From the NCBI GenBank assembly GCA_021775555.1, contig JAJFHP010000065.1, positions 1-64,000 on the forward strand: a DNA stretch of 64,000 nt, in the 5' to 3' direction. This DNA is from Hyphomicrobiales bacterium. Its GTDB lineage: Bacteria > Pseudomonadota > Alphaproteobacteria > Rhizobiales > Methyloligellaceae. Positions 1 to 8,199 of the stretch are shown one piece after another; position 1 is the stretch's first letter, and each line of letters starts with the position of its first letter. Below the pieces are notes generated by a model that made no database searches, was not told the origin of the DNA, and saw only the letters and a program-made list of their open reading frames with translations. Made by a program: the position numbers and the translations under genes.

Positions 1-122
1 CAAAGGGAAATTAAAAAATTCGTTATTCCGCTAAATGCGCAAAATTTGCTATGAGCAAAGCTGACGGACGCAAGGCCGCCCGAAGCGGTCTGCTTGATGT
101 GGTTTTAAGTCGGGAGGCAGGC

Positions 123-482
123 ATGGCTTTGCGGGGAACAAAACGGGTTATTGCGGTACTTGCCGCTATTGCACTGGCGGGGATGAGCGGCGGCGCGGGC
201 GCGCAGATGGGCGCGGCGCCCTCAAAGCTCAACTACTCCCCCATCAAGAGATTCACCCTGCCCATCCGCCCTGCGGGCCTGTGGAACAAGCCGAACAAGG
301 CCTGCATGACCAAATGTCAAACGCATGTGCAGAAGGACTGTTTCAGACGCCTTTCGGAGAAATCTCCAGCCGCCGATCCAGCAGCCTTGCAGGAAAAGTG
401 CGACGACCAGTTTTCGCTCTGCCTCTATGACTGTATGTGCGACACCTGCGACGAAAACCAGATCATCATCAAGCAGCAATAA
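123..482 (+). CDS. Small Cys-rich exported protein, unknown function
   Basis: I do not recognise this 119-residue protein. ATG at 123 is preferred over the in-frame ATG at 51 because GGAGG (113-117) lies five bases before it and because the protein then opens with a signal peptide (basic MALRGTKR, hydrophobic core, cleavage near AGAQ). The mature part is short and has nine cysteines. Three are spread over CMTKC and KDC, and the C-terminal cluster has the pattern C-x8-C-x6-C-x3-C-x-C-x2-C. This suggests disulfide bonds in the periplasm or, less likely, metal binding. It is followed convergently by the RidA-like gene 30 bases downstream. Existence of the gene is fairly well supported; function is open. 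Confidence 0.65.
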   Translation: MALRGTKRVIAVLAAIALAGMSGGAGAQMGAAPSKLNYSPIKRFTLPIRPAGLWNKPNKACMTKCQTHVQKDCFRRLSEKSPAADPAALQEKCDDQFSLCLYDCMCDTCDENQIIIKQQ

Positions 483-512
483 CTGCTCGCGCACCAACAG
501 GGCAAACCGGAT

Positions 513-860
513 CTATTTCACGGCAACGACGGCAATCTCGACAAGGATATCGGGACCGGCAAGCTTGGCCTCGATACATGCGCGCGCGGGTAGGTTTTCC
601 CCGCCCGTCCATTGGTTCCAGGCCACGTTCATACCGTCGCGCAGCCGGATGTCCGGCACCCAGATGGTGGCGCTGAGGATTTTTGACTTGTCCGTTCCTG
701 CAAGTGCCAGCAACCTGTCGATTTCAGCCAATACCTGCGCGGTCTGATCCGTGACTCCCAGAGAGAAATCCTCGGCCGTTATACCCGCGGTATAAACCAG
801 TCCGCCGCCTTCAACGACGCAGGACAGGATCTTTCTCGGCTCATGGCGCGTGACACTCAT
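513..860 (-). CDS. RidA/YjgF-family protein
   Basis: This 115-residue protein has the size and pattern of the Rid (YjgF/YER057c/UK114) family: an N-terminal strand with VYTAGIT, a helix region QTAQVLAEIDRLLALAG, the segment SKILSATIWVPDI, and the C-terminal part ARACIEAKLAGPDILVEIAVVAV. Canonical RidA removes reactive enamines and imines made by PLP enzymes, using an Arg near the C-terminal strand. Here the Arg in PARACIEA occupies that area, so deaminase activity is possible but the subgroup is not settled; many Rid relatives do other things. It is transcribed alone on the minus strand. Confidence 0.85.
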   Translation of the reverse strand: MSVTRHEPRKILSCVVEGGGLVYTAGITAEDFSLGVTDQTAQVLAEIDRLLALAGTDKSKILSATIWVPDIRLRDGMNVAWNQWTGGENLPARACIEAKLAGPDILVEIAVVAVK

Positions 861-1144
861 TTATTGGTCCTCTCAAGGTTGGTTTATCATGACGCTGGCG
901 CGGCGATCAGAGGGCAGAATAGTGGACGATCAGGCGGCACGGAAGCCAATATGGCGAACTCGAATCGACCGCGCGCCAATTCGACTCAATTATGACCAAA
1001 TCGTTTACCAGCCATGCACTGTGCGCGGGGCTGTTGTGCACTGCAGCATCTGGTCCTCGCCATGCAGCGGGCCTATGTAGTGAGACAACAATATCGAGCA
1101 GAGGCAATGATGCCCCGCCCCGATTTAGCCAGAGGATATATGAG

Positions 1145-1396
1145 ATGGTACTCGTCAGCTCAATCTTGAATTTCCTGCACCAGGAACGCGAACACCGGGC
1201 CACATGCGATCTGCTCCACGCGATGGACGACCATCGCCTGGCTGATATCGGCATCCGGCGCGACCAGATCGATTCACTCGTTGCGGAGCAGCGCGAAATC
1301 AAACGCAATGCCGCCGCGGCAGAAGCGGAAAACAAGCGCAGCAGCCAAACTCCGGGTGCAGCCCTTGGCGGTCACGGCCTCGCAGCCCAGCACTAA
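1145..1396 (+). CDS. DUF1127-family small protein
   Basis: The 83-residue product carries the DUF1127 (YjiS-like) signature: a helical N-terminus followed by LLHAMDDHRLADIGIRRDQI, matching the family core in which an Arg/Leu-rich helix precedes LxDIGLxRxxI. ATG at 1145 is chosen because AGAGG lies nine bases upstream and because the family is short and starts just before this motif; an upstream in-frame ATG (992) would add 51 residues unlike the family. Some alphaproteobacterial DUF1127 proteins bind RNA and affect phosphate or stress responses; nothing here indicates which. A hairpin with a T-run follows the stop. Confidence 0.75.
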   Translation: MVLVSSILNFLHQEREHRATCDLLHAMDDHRLADIGIRRDQIDSLVAEQREIKRNAAAAEAENKRSSQTPGAALGGHGLAAQH

Positions 1397-1417
1397 ACCA
1401 GATGCTCAACAGAATAC

Positions 1418-1454
1418 CGGTCCGGCGCCCTTCATTGGGTTCCGGGCCGTTTTT
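1418..1454 (+). terminator. Rho-independent terminator after the DUF1127 gene
   Basis: CGGTCCGG (1418-1425) pairs with CCGGGCCG (1442-1449) through one G-U wobble and is followed by five Ts (1450-1454). It lies 22 bases beyond the DUF1127 stop and just before the convergent lipoprotein gene ends at 1476. Confidence 0.7.
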
Positions 1455-1475
1455 GTTTCAGGAAATCAATCTGGA

Positions 1476-2132
1476 TCAGGTGGTCGGCTTGGACAAATTA
1501 TCCAGATCCTTGATGTACCAATCGTCGAGTTTGACCACAGCCGGATTTTCGCCGTTCTCATAAGGCCAGGAATCGACGGCATATTTCACGCCAGTTTCAT
1601 TTTCCTTGAGGATCCCGGTCCAGTGCGGCCAGTTTTTCACACCGCGCCAGATACGCCCCTTTGAAATGGGAATAGCGACCGTGTGCTTCTTGATGAGCCC
1701 TTTGCTATACAGAAACATGAGGTAGCTGGTCGTATTGGTTGCTTCGTCGACACAGTCCATCTGTGTCGGATCACCAGAGCCGCTGTAATCCATGCCCGGT
1801 CTATCGGTCGAGGTGCCGATTCTCTTGCCGACCTCAATCTCCAGCCACGAGATGGCGTAGGCAACCGCACGCCGCTCTTCGTATGGCGTATCCGCCTTCT
1901 TGGTCTTGCGCATCACCGCTGCGAGGGCAGCCACGTCCTTACCTGTTAAGATCACACGCGAGGTCTTCTGGCAGCCATAAGCATGGCAGACCGACACAGC
2001 CTGCTTGCTTGGTTCCTGCACTCCCCAATCGGCCAGATGCCGCTCAGGCGGGCCTGTTCGCTCATAAACGCACGCCGACAGCACTATTGCTGCTGCGGCA
2101 AGGGTAAATGGCACAAGAATTCTGTAGCGCAT
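1476..2132 (-). CDS. Lipoprotein with transglutaminase-like Cys-His-Asp arrangement
   Basis: The 218-residue protein starts with a lipoprotein signal peptide; the lipobox LSAC gives lipidated Cys21. The rest is a single domain with Cys127 in MDCVDEATNTTSYL, His170 in NWPHWTGI and Asp187 in YAVDSWP. That order and spacing (Cys at the start of a helix, His on one strand, Asp on the next) resembles bacterial transglutaminase-like cysteine proteinases and related papain-fold families. The assignment is an inference from these three residues. No neighbour suggests a substrate. It is a monocistronic minus-strand gene convergent with the DUF1127 gene. Confidence 0.7.
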   Translation of the reverse strand: MRYRILVPFTLAAAAIVLSACVYERTGPPERHLADWGVQEPSKQAVSVCHAYGCQKTSRVILTGKDVAALAAVMRKTKKADTPYEERRAVAYAISWLEIEVGKRIGTSTDRPGMDYSGSGDPTQMDCVDEATNTTSYLMFLYSKGLIKKHTVAIPISKGRIWRGVKNWPHWTGILKENETGVKYAVDSWPYENGENPAVVKLDDWYIKDLDNLSKPTT

Positions 2133-2264
2133 CGGCTCCTCAAAAATCTCAGCGCAAATAATGAAATCTCATATTCCGGATTGGCACATCTATAGCAAAT
2201 CACACTTGCGTGGGGGAAGCTGAACGATTGAGAATCGGCTGATTTTTCCTTAGGTTGTCGCATC

Positions 2265-3689
2265 ATGGCCACACATTAAAACGAGCAGCCCATTCTTATC
2301 ATCGGCGGCGGACTGGCCGGGTCCGAAGCGGCTTGGCAAATCGCTGAGACAGGCGTGCCTGTAATTGTCCACGAAATGCGTCCTAAAAGCATGACAGAAG
2401 CTCATAAAACCGCCGGTTTTGCTGAGCTTGTCTGCTCCAATTCCTTCCGTTCAGACGATGCAGAATCGAACGCGGTTGGCCTGTTGCATGAGGAAATGCG
2501 ACGCGCCAATTCGCTGATTATGACCGCGGGCGACGCGCACAAACTGCCCGCAGGCGGAGCGCTCGCGGTCGACCGGGACGGTTTCTCCACCCATGTGACA
2601 AAAACACTCACCTCCCATCCCATGGTGAAGATTGAGCGTGGCGAAATTGCCGGTAAACCGCCAGAAGAGTGGGACAGCGTCATTATTGCCACCGGCCCCC
2701 TCACCTCAAAGGCTCTGGGAGAAGCCGTTCGCAAACTCACAGGTGAAGACGAACTCGCATTCTTCGATGCGATTGCGCCCATTGTCCACAAAGACTCGAT
2801 AGACATGAGCACCTGCTGGTTCCAGTCGCGCTACGACAAGGCAGGGCCTGGCGGCACCGGCGCGGACTATATCAACTGCCCGATGGATGAAGCCCAGTAC
2901 AACGCCTTCATCGATGCGCTGCTTGCTGGAGAGAAAACCGAGTTCCACGAGTGGGAAAAAGACACGCCCTATTTTGAAGGGTGCTTGCCCATCGAGGTCA
3001 TGTCGGAGCGGGGCCGCGAAACCCTGCGCCACGGCCCCATGAAGCCGGTTGGCCTCACAAATCCTCATGCCCCGGACATCAAGGCCCACGCAATTGTGCA
3101 GCTGCGCCAGGACAACGCGCTCGGTACGCTGTGGAACATGGTCGGCTTCCAGACCAAGCTGAAATATGGCGCGCAGAGCGATATCTTCCGCATGATCCCG
3201 GGGCTTGAGAATGCCGTGTTTGCGCGGCTCGGCGGTCTGCACCGCAATACATTCCTGAACAGCCCGAAAGTGCTCGATGAAAGCTTGCGGCTCAGGGCCG
3301 AGCCCAGATTGCGCTTTGCCGGGCAAATTACCGGCGTGGAAGGCTATGTGGAATCAGCGGCCATTGGCCTGCTGACGGGGCGATTCGCGGCGGCGGAGAA
3401 ATTGGGCCTCGCCATCACACCGCCACCTGTAACGACCGCCATGGGAGCGCTAATCAACCACATCACAGGGGGGCATCTGGCCCACGAAGACGATTCCGGC
3501 TCGCGCAGTTTCCAGCCGATGAACGTGAACTTTGGCCTGTTCCCGCCAATTGAGGTCCCAAAACCTACCGACGGAAAACGATTGCGCGGCAAGGAAAAGG
3601 GCCGCGCCCGCAAACGCGCAATGTCCATGCGTGCGCTCGCTGATATTGACGCCTGGCTCGGCAGGGCCGTGAATGTTGCTGCCGAATAA
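2265..3689 (+). CDS. trmFO: TrmFO, tRNA m5U54 methyltransferase, with an in-frame TAA near the start
   Basis: TrmFO uses 5,10-methylenetetrahydrofolate and FADH2 to make m5U54 in the tRNA T-loop. The body is clearly this family: FAD-binding [16 protein letters not shown], the HEMRP segment, then [22 protein letters not shown] with the conserved Cys, and a C-terminal [10 protein letters not shown]. The open frame containing the Rossmann glycines begins at 2280, directly after TAA (2277-2279). The only nearby in-frame ATG is 2265, giving ATG GCC ACA CAT TAA. No ATG, GTG or TTG lies between the TAA and the glycine motif. The first one after it, GTG 2355, would delete the FAD motif. The gene is therefore nonsense-mutated, uses a rare start such as ATT 2292, or carries a sequence error. 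Confidence 0.85.
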
Positions 3690-3713
3690 GTCCTCTTCTC
3701 CTGAACGCGCATC

Positions 3714-4547
3714 TCATGACGCGCGCCATAACTTCCAGAACCGCACCAGCGGATTGATATCGGCAACGTCCTGCAAAGGGCGGTGATTGGAGCTTTCCAG
3801 GACTGTGAGATAGGATTCGACAAGGGCTAGAGGCGCAAAGGCTCGCCGCGCAACAGGATCAAGCTCCGCCATCTGTTGAAAGGCTTCATCACGAGCCGCA
3901 CGCGCTTCCCCAGCAAGCTCAGCCAGAAAAGGTTCGAGCTCACCGCCGCCCTTCCCGGCCAATAGCTGTTCAAGCTGGATGTCGTGCGCATCAAGCATCG
4001 AGAGCGGCAGCATGACCCGGCCCGCCGCCGCATCCCGTGGCAATGCACACATAATTTTGACAAGCCCGTAGGCCAGAGCGGCGGCATTGGCGGCGCGGCC
4101 GGTCCCAGCATTGGCAGCGGCCAGAATGCGCGCGCTGAGGGCAAATGCCGCACCTTCACTCTTGTAGAGATAGGCTTTCAGCGCTTGCAGGTCGGGGAAA
4201 CCCCCGCCATCCAGATCCGCGCTGCGGGCATCTATCATGCCAAGGAGAAGCGGTTTGGGCAGATCGTGGTCGGTAATAGCCATGCCCAGGTCATCGGCTA
4301 GCGGGGCGCCCAGTGTCGTCTTGCCGTCCATGCGTTCCAGCACGTCGCGCCACCATTGCAGGCGAAATTCACCCAGCGCCGGCTCGGTTACCAGATTGGG
4401 GATACGCGCGAGTTCGGCATTGAAGGCGTAGAGCGCCATGAGGCTTTTTCGCACGCGGCGCGGCGCCATAAGCGCTGTTAAATAGCGGTCGGGGTCATGC
4501 GCGCGCACTGTCTCGAAACTGGTTTGAATATCTTCAGGAGTCGTCAT
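3714..4547 (-). CDS. Squalene/phytoene synthase family protein (NDUFAF6-like)
   Basis: This 277-residue protein belongs to the trans-isoprenyl diphosphate synthase-like family that includes squalene and phytoene synthases and the mitochondrial complex I assembly factor NDUFAF6. Recognisable parts are PDRYLTALMAPRRVRKSLMALYAFNAELARI, EFRLQWWRDVLE, LKAYLYKSEGAAF and the late region PRDAAAGRVMLPL. The paired DxxxD motifs of true squalene synthases are not evident, so an assembly or lipid-binding role is more likely than carotenoid or hopanoid synthesis. ATG 4547 is used; an in-frame start at 4568 adds seven residues. It lies directly downstream of the Mth938-like gene in the secDF cluster, and its 3' end meets trmFO convergently. 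Confidence 0.85.
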   Translation of the reverse strand: MTTPEDIQTSFETVRAHDPDRYLTALMAPRRVRKSLMALYAFNAELARIPNLVTEPALGEFRLQWWRDVLERMDGKTTLGAPLADDLGMAITDHDLPKPLLLGMIDARSADLDGGGFPDLQALKAYLYKSEGAAFALSARILAAANAGTGRAANAAALAYGLVKIMCALPRDAAAGRVMLPLSMLDAHDIQLEQLLAGKGGGELEPFLAELAGEARAARDEAFQQMAELDPVARRAFAPLALVESYLTVLESSNHRPLQDVADINPLVRFWKLWRAS

Positions 4548-4577
4548 CTGGCCGGACCCCATTGCCAACCGCGCCGC

Positions 4578-4955
4578 TTATTCAACCGCCAGAAGCGCTG
4601 CCGCGACCGCACGCTCCTCACCCAGCAGCACATTAAAGGTACGGCACGCTGCGCCGGTATCCATAATTTCAAGACCGACGCCTGCCTTTTCAAAGGCTTT
4701 TGAAACTTCAGGCGGCGGTGCAAGCCGCTGTTTACCGGTGCCGAGAAGAAGAAAATCGATTTCCTTCGCTTGCCAGAACACACGCGAAAAAACATCCGGC
4801 ACAAATTCATCCGGCGTGACCGGAGGCCAACCGTAAATGCCGCTCGGCAGAACCAGGAGTGAGCCACGATGGCTCGTCCCGGCAAACCGGAATCCGCTGT
4901 TCCCATAGGCATCGATTGGTGCGCGTTCAGGATAGAACGGGTCTTGACCGCTCAT
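4578..4955 (-). CDS. Mth938/DUF498-domain protein (NDUFAF3-like)
   Basis: The 125-residue protein has the compact Mth938-like fold sequence pattern: IDAYGNSGFRFAG near the start, GSLLVLPSGIYGW, then DFLLLGTGKQRLAPPPEV and IMDTGAACRTFNVLLGEERAVAAALLAV. The family includes human NDUFAF3, a complex I assembly factor. It sits 21 bases downstream of secF and about 30 bases upstream of the squalene-synthase-like gene (NDUFAF6 family), all on the minus strand, so the three are probably co-transcribed. The biochemical role of the bacterial protein is not established; membrane-protein assembly is a reasonable inference from the company it keeps. Confidence 0.9.
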   Translation of the reverse strand: MSGQDPFYPERAPIDAYGNSGFRFAGTSHRGSLLVLPSGIYGWPPVTPDEFVPDVFSRVFWQAKEIDFLLLGTGKQRLAPPPEVSKAFEKAGVGLEIMDTGAACRTFNVLLGEERAVAAALLAVE

Positions 4956-4976
4956 AGGACGCGCGGGCGAGACAAA

Positions 4977-5924
4977 TCATCCACCCCCGGCCGCCGGCTG
5001 TTTGACCTTGGCGCCACCCAGGCCCGACCATTCGCGTTTCACGCCCAGTATGAGCAACAGAGGCGATGCCACGAACACCGAAGAATAGGTGCCGACAAGC
5101 ACGCCCCAGATCATCGCGAAGGTAAAGCCGCGGATCACCTGCCCGCCAAAGATATAGAGCGACAGCAGCGCGACGAGCGTCGTCACGGAGGTCAGAATCG
5201 TTCGCGAAAGCGTGTCGTTGATGGACAGATCGAGCAATTCCGGCAATGGCATTTTCTTGTATTTGCGCAAATTCTCGCGCACCCGGTCAAACACCACCAC
5301 GGTATCGTTCAGCGAGTAGCCGACAATCGTCAAAATGGCGGCGATGATCGACAGGCCGAATTCGAGTTGAAGCAAGCAAAACAGACCGATGGTCAGCACC
5401 ACGTCGTGGACCAGCGCGGCCACCGCGCCGATAGAGAATTGCCATTCGAACCGGAACCAGATGTAAAGCAGCACCGAGAATATGGCGACCAGGACGGCGA
5501 TGGTGCCGGACTGAATAAGCTCGCCCGATACGGTCGGCCCCACCACCTCGACGCGCCGGTAGTCGACGCTGTCGCCGAGAGATTTCTTGACCTTTTTAAT
5601 GGCGTTTTGCTGGTTCTTCTCGCCGCCTTTTTGCTGCTCGATACGGATCAGCACATCGCTGGGCGCGCCGAATTCCTGTATCTGCACTTCACCCACCCCG
5701 ATTTTGCTGAGGCGGGCACGCATGTCAGCCAGCTCAACAGGGCCGCTCTTGTTGCGCACTTCGATCAGAGTACCGCCCTTGAAATCGATGCCGTAATTCA
5801 GGCCGGCGGTCAAAAACAGGCCGATCGACGCCAGTATCAGCAGGCCGGAAACGACGAAGCTGATCATGCGGAACCGGATGAACCGTATCCCGGTGTCGCT
5901 CGGTATAAATCTTATACCCTTCAT
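4977..5924 (-). CDS. secF: SecF, protein translocase accessory subunit
   Basis: SecF pairs with SecD in the inner membrane and uses the proton motive force to help pull preproteins through SecYEG. The 315 residues show the expected layout: a first membrane helix (ISFVVSGLLILASIGLFL), the SecF start motif LNYGIDFKGGTLIEV, a periplasmic loop of about 100 residues, then a five-helix bundle including VALVHDVVLTIGLF, IVGYSLNDTVVVFDRVREN and TRTILTS-type residues (SRTILTSVTTL). Length is normal. It starts 12 bases after secD stops, consistent with one transcript yajC-secD-secF. Confidence 0.97.
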   Translation of the reverse strand: MKGIRFIPSDTGIRFIRFRMISFVVSGLLILASIGLFLTAGLNYGIDFKGGTLIEVRNKSGPVELADMRARLSKIGVGEVQIQEFGAPSDVLIRIEQQKGGEKNQQNAIKKVKKSLGDSVDYRRVEVVGPTVSGELIQSGTIAVLVAIFSVLLYIWFRFEWQFSIGAVAALVHDVVLTIGLFCLLQLEFGLSIIAAILTIVGYSLNDTVVVFDRVRENLRKYKKMPLPELLDLSINDTLSRTILTSVTTLVALLSLYIFGGQVIRGFTFAMIWGVLVGTYSSVFVASPLLLILGVKREWSGLGGAKVKQPAAGGG

Positions 5925-5936
5925 GGATCGGACCCC

Positions 5937-7556
5937 TTAAATCGGCACTTCTTGCGGACGGCGCGATCGCACCCATTGGGCGACCATCAAACGGGTCAGC
6001 GTGAACGCGGTGAAAACGGATGTGATGATGCCGATAGACAAGGTCACGGCAAAGCCGCGGATCGGCCCTGACCCCAGCCAGAACAGCACCATCGCGGCGA
6101 TGAATGTCGTAATGTTGGCGTCAAGGATCGTACCCAGCGCGCGTGAATAGCCTGAATCGATGGCCGCAATGACGGATTTGCCCGCACGCGCCTCCTCGCG
6201 AATACGCTCGAAGATCAGCACATTGGCGTCCACCGCCATACCGATCGTCAGCACGATACCGGCAATGCCCGGCAGGGTGAGCGTCGCCTGGAGCAGGGAA
6301 AGCACGCCGACGATCAGTGCGATATTCACCGCCAGCGCCAGATTGGCGAAAATGCCGAACAGTCCATAAGACACGAGTATGAAGACGACAACCGCAACCA
6401 GCCCAATGAGGGCTGCAATCTTACCAGCGGCGATGGAATCAGCGCCCAAACTCGCGCCAACAGTGCGTTCCTCAAGGATGGTGAGTTTTGCCGGCAGCGC
6501 GCCCGAGCGCAGCAGAACAGACAAATCATTTGCTTGCTGCACGGTGAAATTGCCACTGATCTGGCCGGTGCCGCCCAGGATAGGCTCCCGGATTACCGGG
6601 GCTGAAATCACCTTGTTGTCTAGCACAATGGCGAAGGGCCTGCCGACATTGGCCTGAGTTGCGCGCCCGAAACGCCGGGCGCCAGCTGTGTCGAAACGGA
6701 ATGTCACAACGGGCTCGTTCGTGCGCTGGTCAAAGCCGGGTTGCGCATCTACAAGGCCTTCACCGGTCACGATGGCCCTGGATTTCAACAGATAGGCTGA
6801 TGAGTAACCATCTTCTGACGGCACCAGTTCCGTGCCTGGCGGTGGGCGGCCTGTTTGCTGGGCCTGCTGGACGTCAGAAGTGGTATCGACCATACGAAAC
6901 TCGAGCTTGCCAGTCTCGCCCACAAGCGCCTTGAGCCGGGAAACGTCCTTGATGCCCGGCACCTGGACCAGAATGCGATCCCGCCCCTGACGCTGGATTG
7001 TCGGTTCCGTTGTACCGAACGCGTCAATGCGCCGGCGCACGGTCTCTATCGAGGCCTCGATGGCCGACCCTATACGCTGGAACAGTCCCTGGTCGGTAAT
7101 TTTGAGTGAAATCTGCCCACCATCACCACGGCTGATATCCAGCGTGTTCCCCTGTTGGCCGGTGAAAGCCAGGGACCCGGAAAGCGGGATTGAAAGGTCC
7201 CTCAATCTCGTGAAGGCCTTTTCAACATTCGCCTCATCGCGAATCCGAACACCCACGGTCTTGGTGTTTTGTGAAACACGCAAACCGGAATAACCGATCC
7301 GCTCTTTTCTAAGCACATCACGAACATCACCGCGAACATTCTTGAGCCAGTCCTCAATCAGTTCCTGCTCGTCCATCTGGTAGAGCAGATGCGCTCCGCC
7401 CTGCAAATCGAGACCCAGATTGATCTGCTTGTGAGGGATCCAGCCCGGTAAAGCCTCAAGCGTCTTGGCTGGAAAAATATTGGGCAGTGCCGCAACCAGT
7501 CCGCCCAGTGAAATGAGCAAAACCAGGATGATTTTCCATCTGGCGAAATGAAGCAT
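5937..7556 (-). CDS. secD: SecD, protein translocase accessory subunit
   Basis: The 539-residue protein has one N-terminal membrane helix (IILVLLISLGGLVAAL), the family motif LGLDLQGGAHLLYQMD, a large periplasmic P1 region, the GTGQISGNFT segment, and a C-terminal six-helix bundle with GMAVDANVLIFERIREE, in which the conserved acidic residue takes part in proton movement. Length and motif order are typical for alphaproteobacterial SecD made separately from SecF. It lies 53 bases downstream of yajC and 12 bases upstream of secF. Confidence 0.98.
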   Translation of the reverse strand: MLHFARWKIILVLLISLGGLVAALPNIFPAKTLEALPGWIPHKQINLGLDLQGGAHLLYQMDEQELIEDWLKNVRGDVRDVLRKERIGYSGLRVSQNTKTVGVRIRDEANVEKAFTRLRDLSIPLSGSLAFTGQQGNTLDISRGDGGQISLKITDQGLFQRIGSAIEASIETVRRRIDAFGTTEPTIQRQGRDRILVQVPGIKDVSRLKALVGETGKLEFRMVDTTSDVQQAQQTGRPPPGTELVPSEDGYSSAYLLKSRAIVTGEGLVDAQPGFDQRTNEPVVTFRFDTAGARRFGRATQANVGRPFAIVLDNKVISAPVIREPILGGTGQISGNFTVQQANDLSVLLRSGALPAKLTILEERTVGASLGADSIAAGKIAALIGLVAVVVFILVSYGLFGIFANLALAVNIALIVGVLSLLQATLTLPGIAGIVLTIGMAVDANVLIFERIREEARAGKSVIAAIDSGYSRALGTILDANITTFIAAMVLFWLGSGPIRGFAVTLSIGIITSVFTAFTLTRLMVAQWVRSRRPQEVPI

Positions 7557-7609
7557 GTCTCTATGGCCTCGTCAGGAGGTGATGCGTTCGATGTGGTCGT
7601 CGACCCTGG

Positions 7610-7936
7610 CTACTTCTTGCCGCCAACCGGCTGGTTCTTTGATCTCACATCGGTGATTGTGGAACGGATGACTTTTACCTTCATCCCCTGGGCAAGCTCG
7701 ACCTGAAGTTCATCCTCATCGACCTTCGTGACTTTTCCGATAAGGCCCCCTCCGGTCACCACCGTATCGCCGCGACGCAGCGCCGCGACCATTTCGCGAT
7801 GATTCTTGAGACGTTTCTGCTGGGGCCGGATTATCAGGAAATACATGATCACAAAGATCAGCAGGAACGGCATGATCTGGATAAAAAAGTCTGCGCTTCC
7901 AGCAGCTCCTTGCGCATAGGCAGGTGTGATCAGCAT
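7610..7936 (-). CDS. yajC: YajC, preprotein translocase subunit
   Basis: The 108-residue protein shows YajC features: a short periplasmic N-terminus, one membrane helix (IMPFLLIFVIMYFLIIRP) ending in the family motif RPQQKRLKNH, and a small cytoplasmic domain with GDTVVTGGGLIGKV and a basic tail. YajC associates with SecDF at the Sec translocon. It is the first gene of the minus-strand yajC-secD-secF unit. About 260 bases separate it from the divergent DUF815 ATPase gene, and that gap must hold both promoters. Confidence 0.96.
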   Translation of the reverse strand: MLITPAYAQGAAGSADFFIQIMPFLLIFVIMYFLIIRPQQKRLKNHREMVAALRRGDTVVTGGGLIGKVTKVDEDELQVELAQGMKVKVIRSTITDVRSKNQPVGGKK

Positions 7937-8199
7937 TTTAAACTCCCTTGGTCAGAATTGGCCGGTCATCAGGCCTGGCCGAAACCGTATATTGGCGGAA
8001 CGCGGTGGCCGCACTCAGGCCGGGTGGCGGCGACTATATAGGCGTCGTATTGCATTGCAACCGCTTGCACGGCAACAGTTTAACAGGCTAAGGAGTTTTT
8101 TGGTGCAGATTGACCTGAATTTTACGCTAGCTATGCGTTATCAACCCTTTTGCTGCGCTATACTTTTCAGGCGGGCAAGAAACGGATATCGCTTAAACC

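Noticed and set aside
3344-3823. Open frame antisense to the trmFO 3' end
   Set aside because: It lies opposite well-conserved trmFO codons and shows no family features; it is a shadow of high-G+C coding sequence.
4869-6071. 400-codon plus-strand frame across secF and the Mth938-like gene
   Set aside because: Rich in His, Gln, Arg and Asp as expected for the reverse of membrane-protein codons. secF, the end of secD and the Mth938-like gene on the other strand explain the region.
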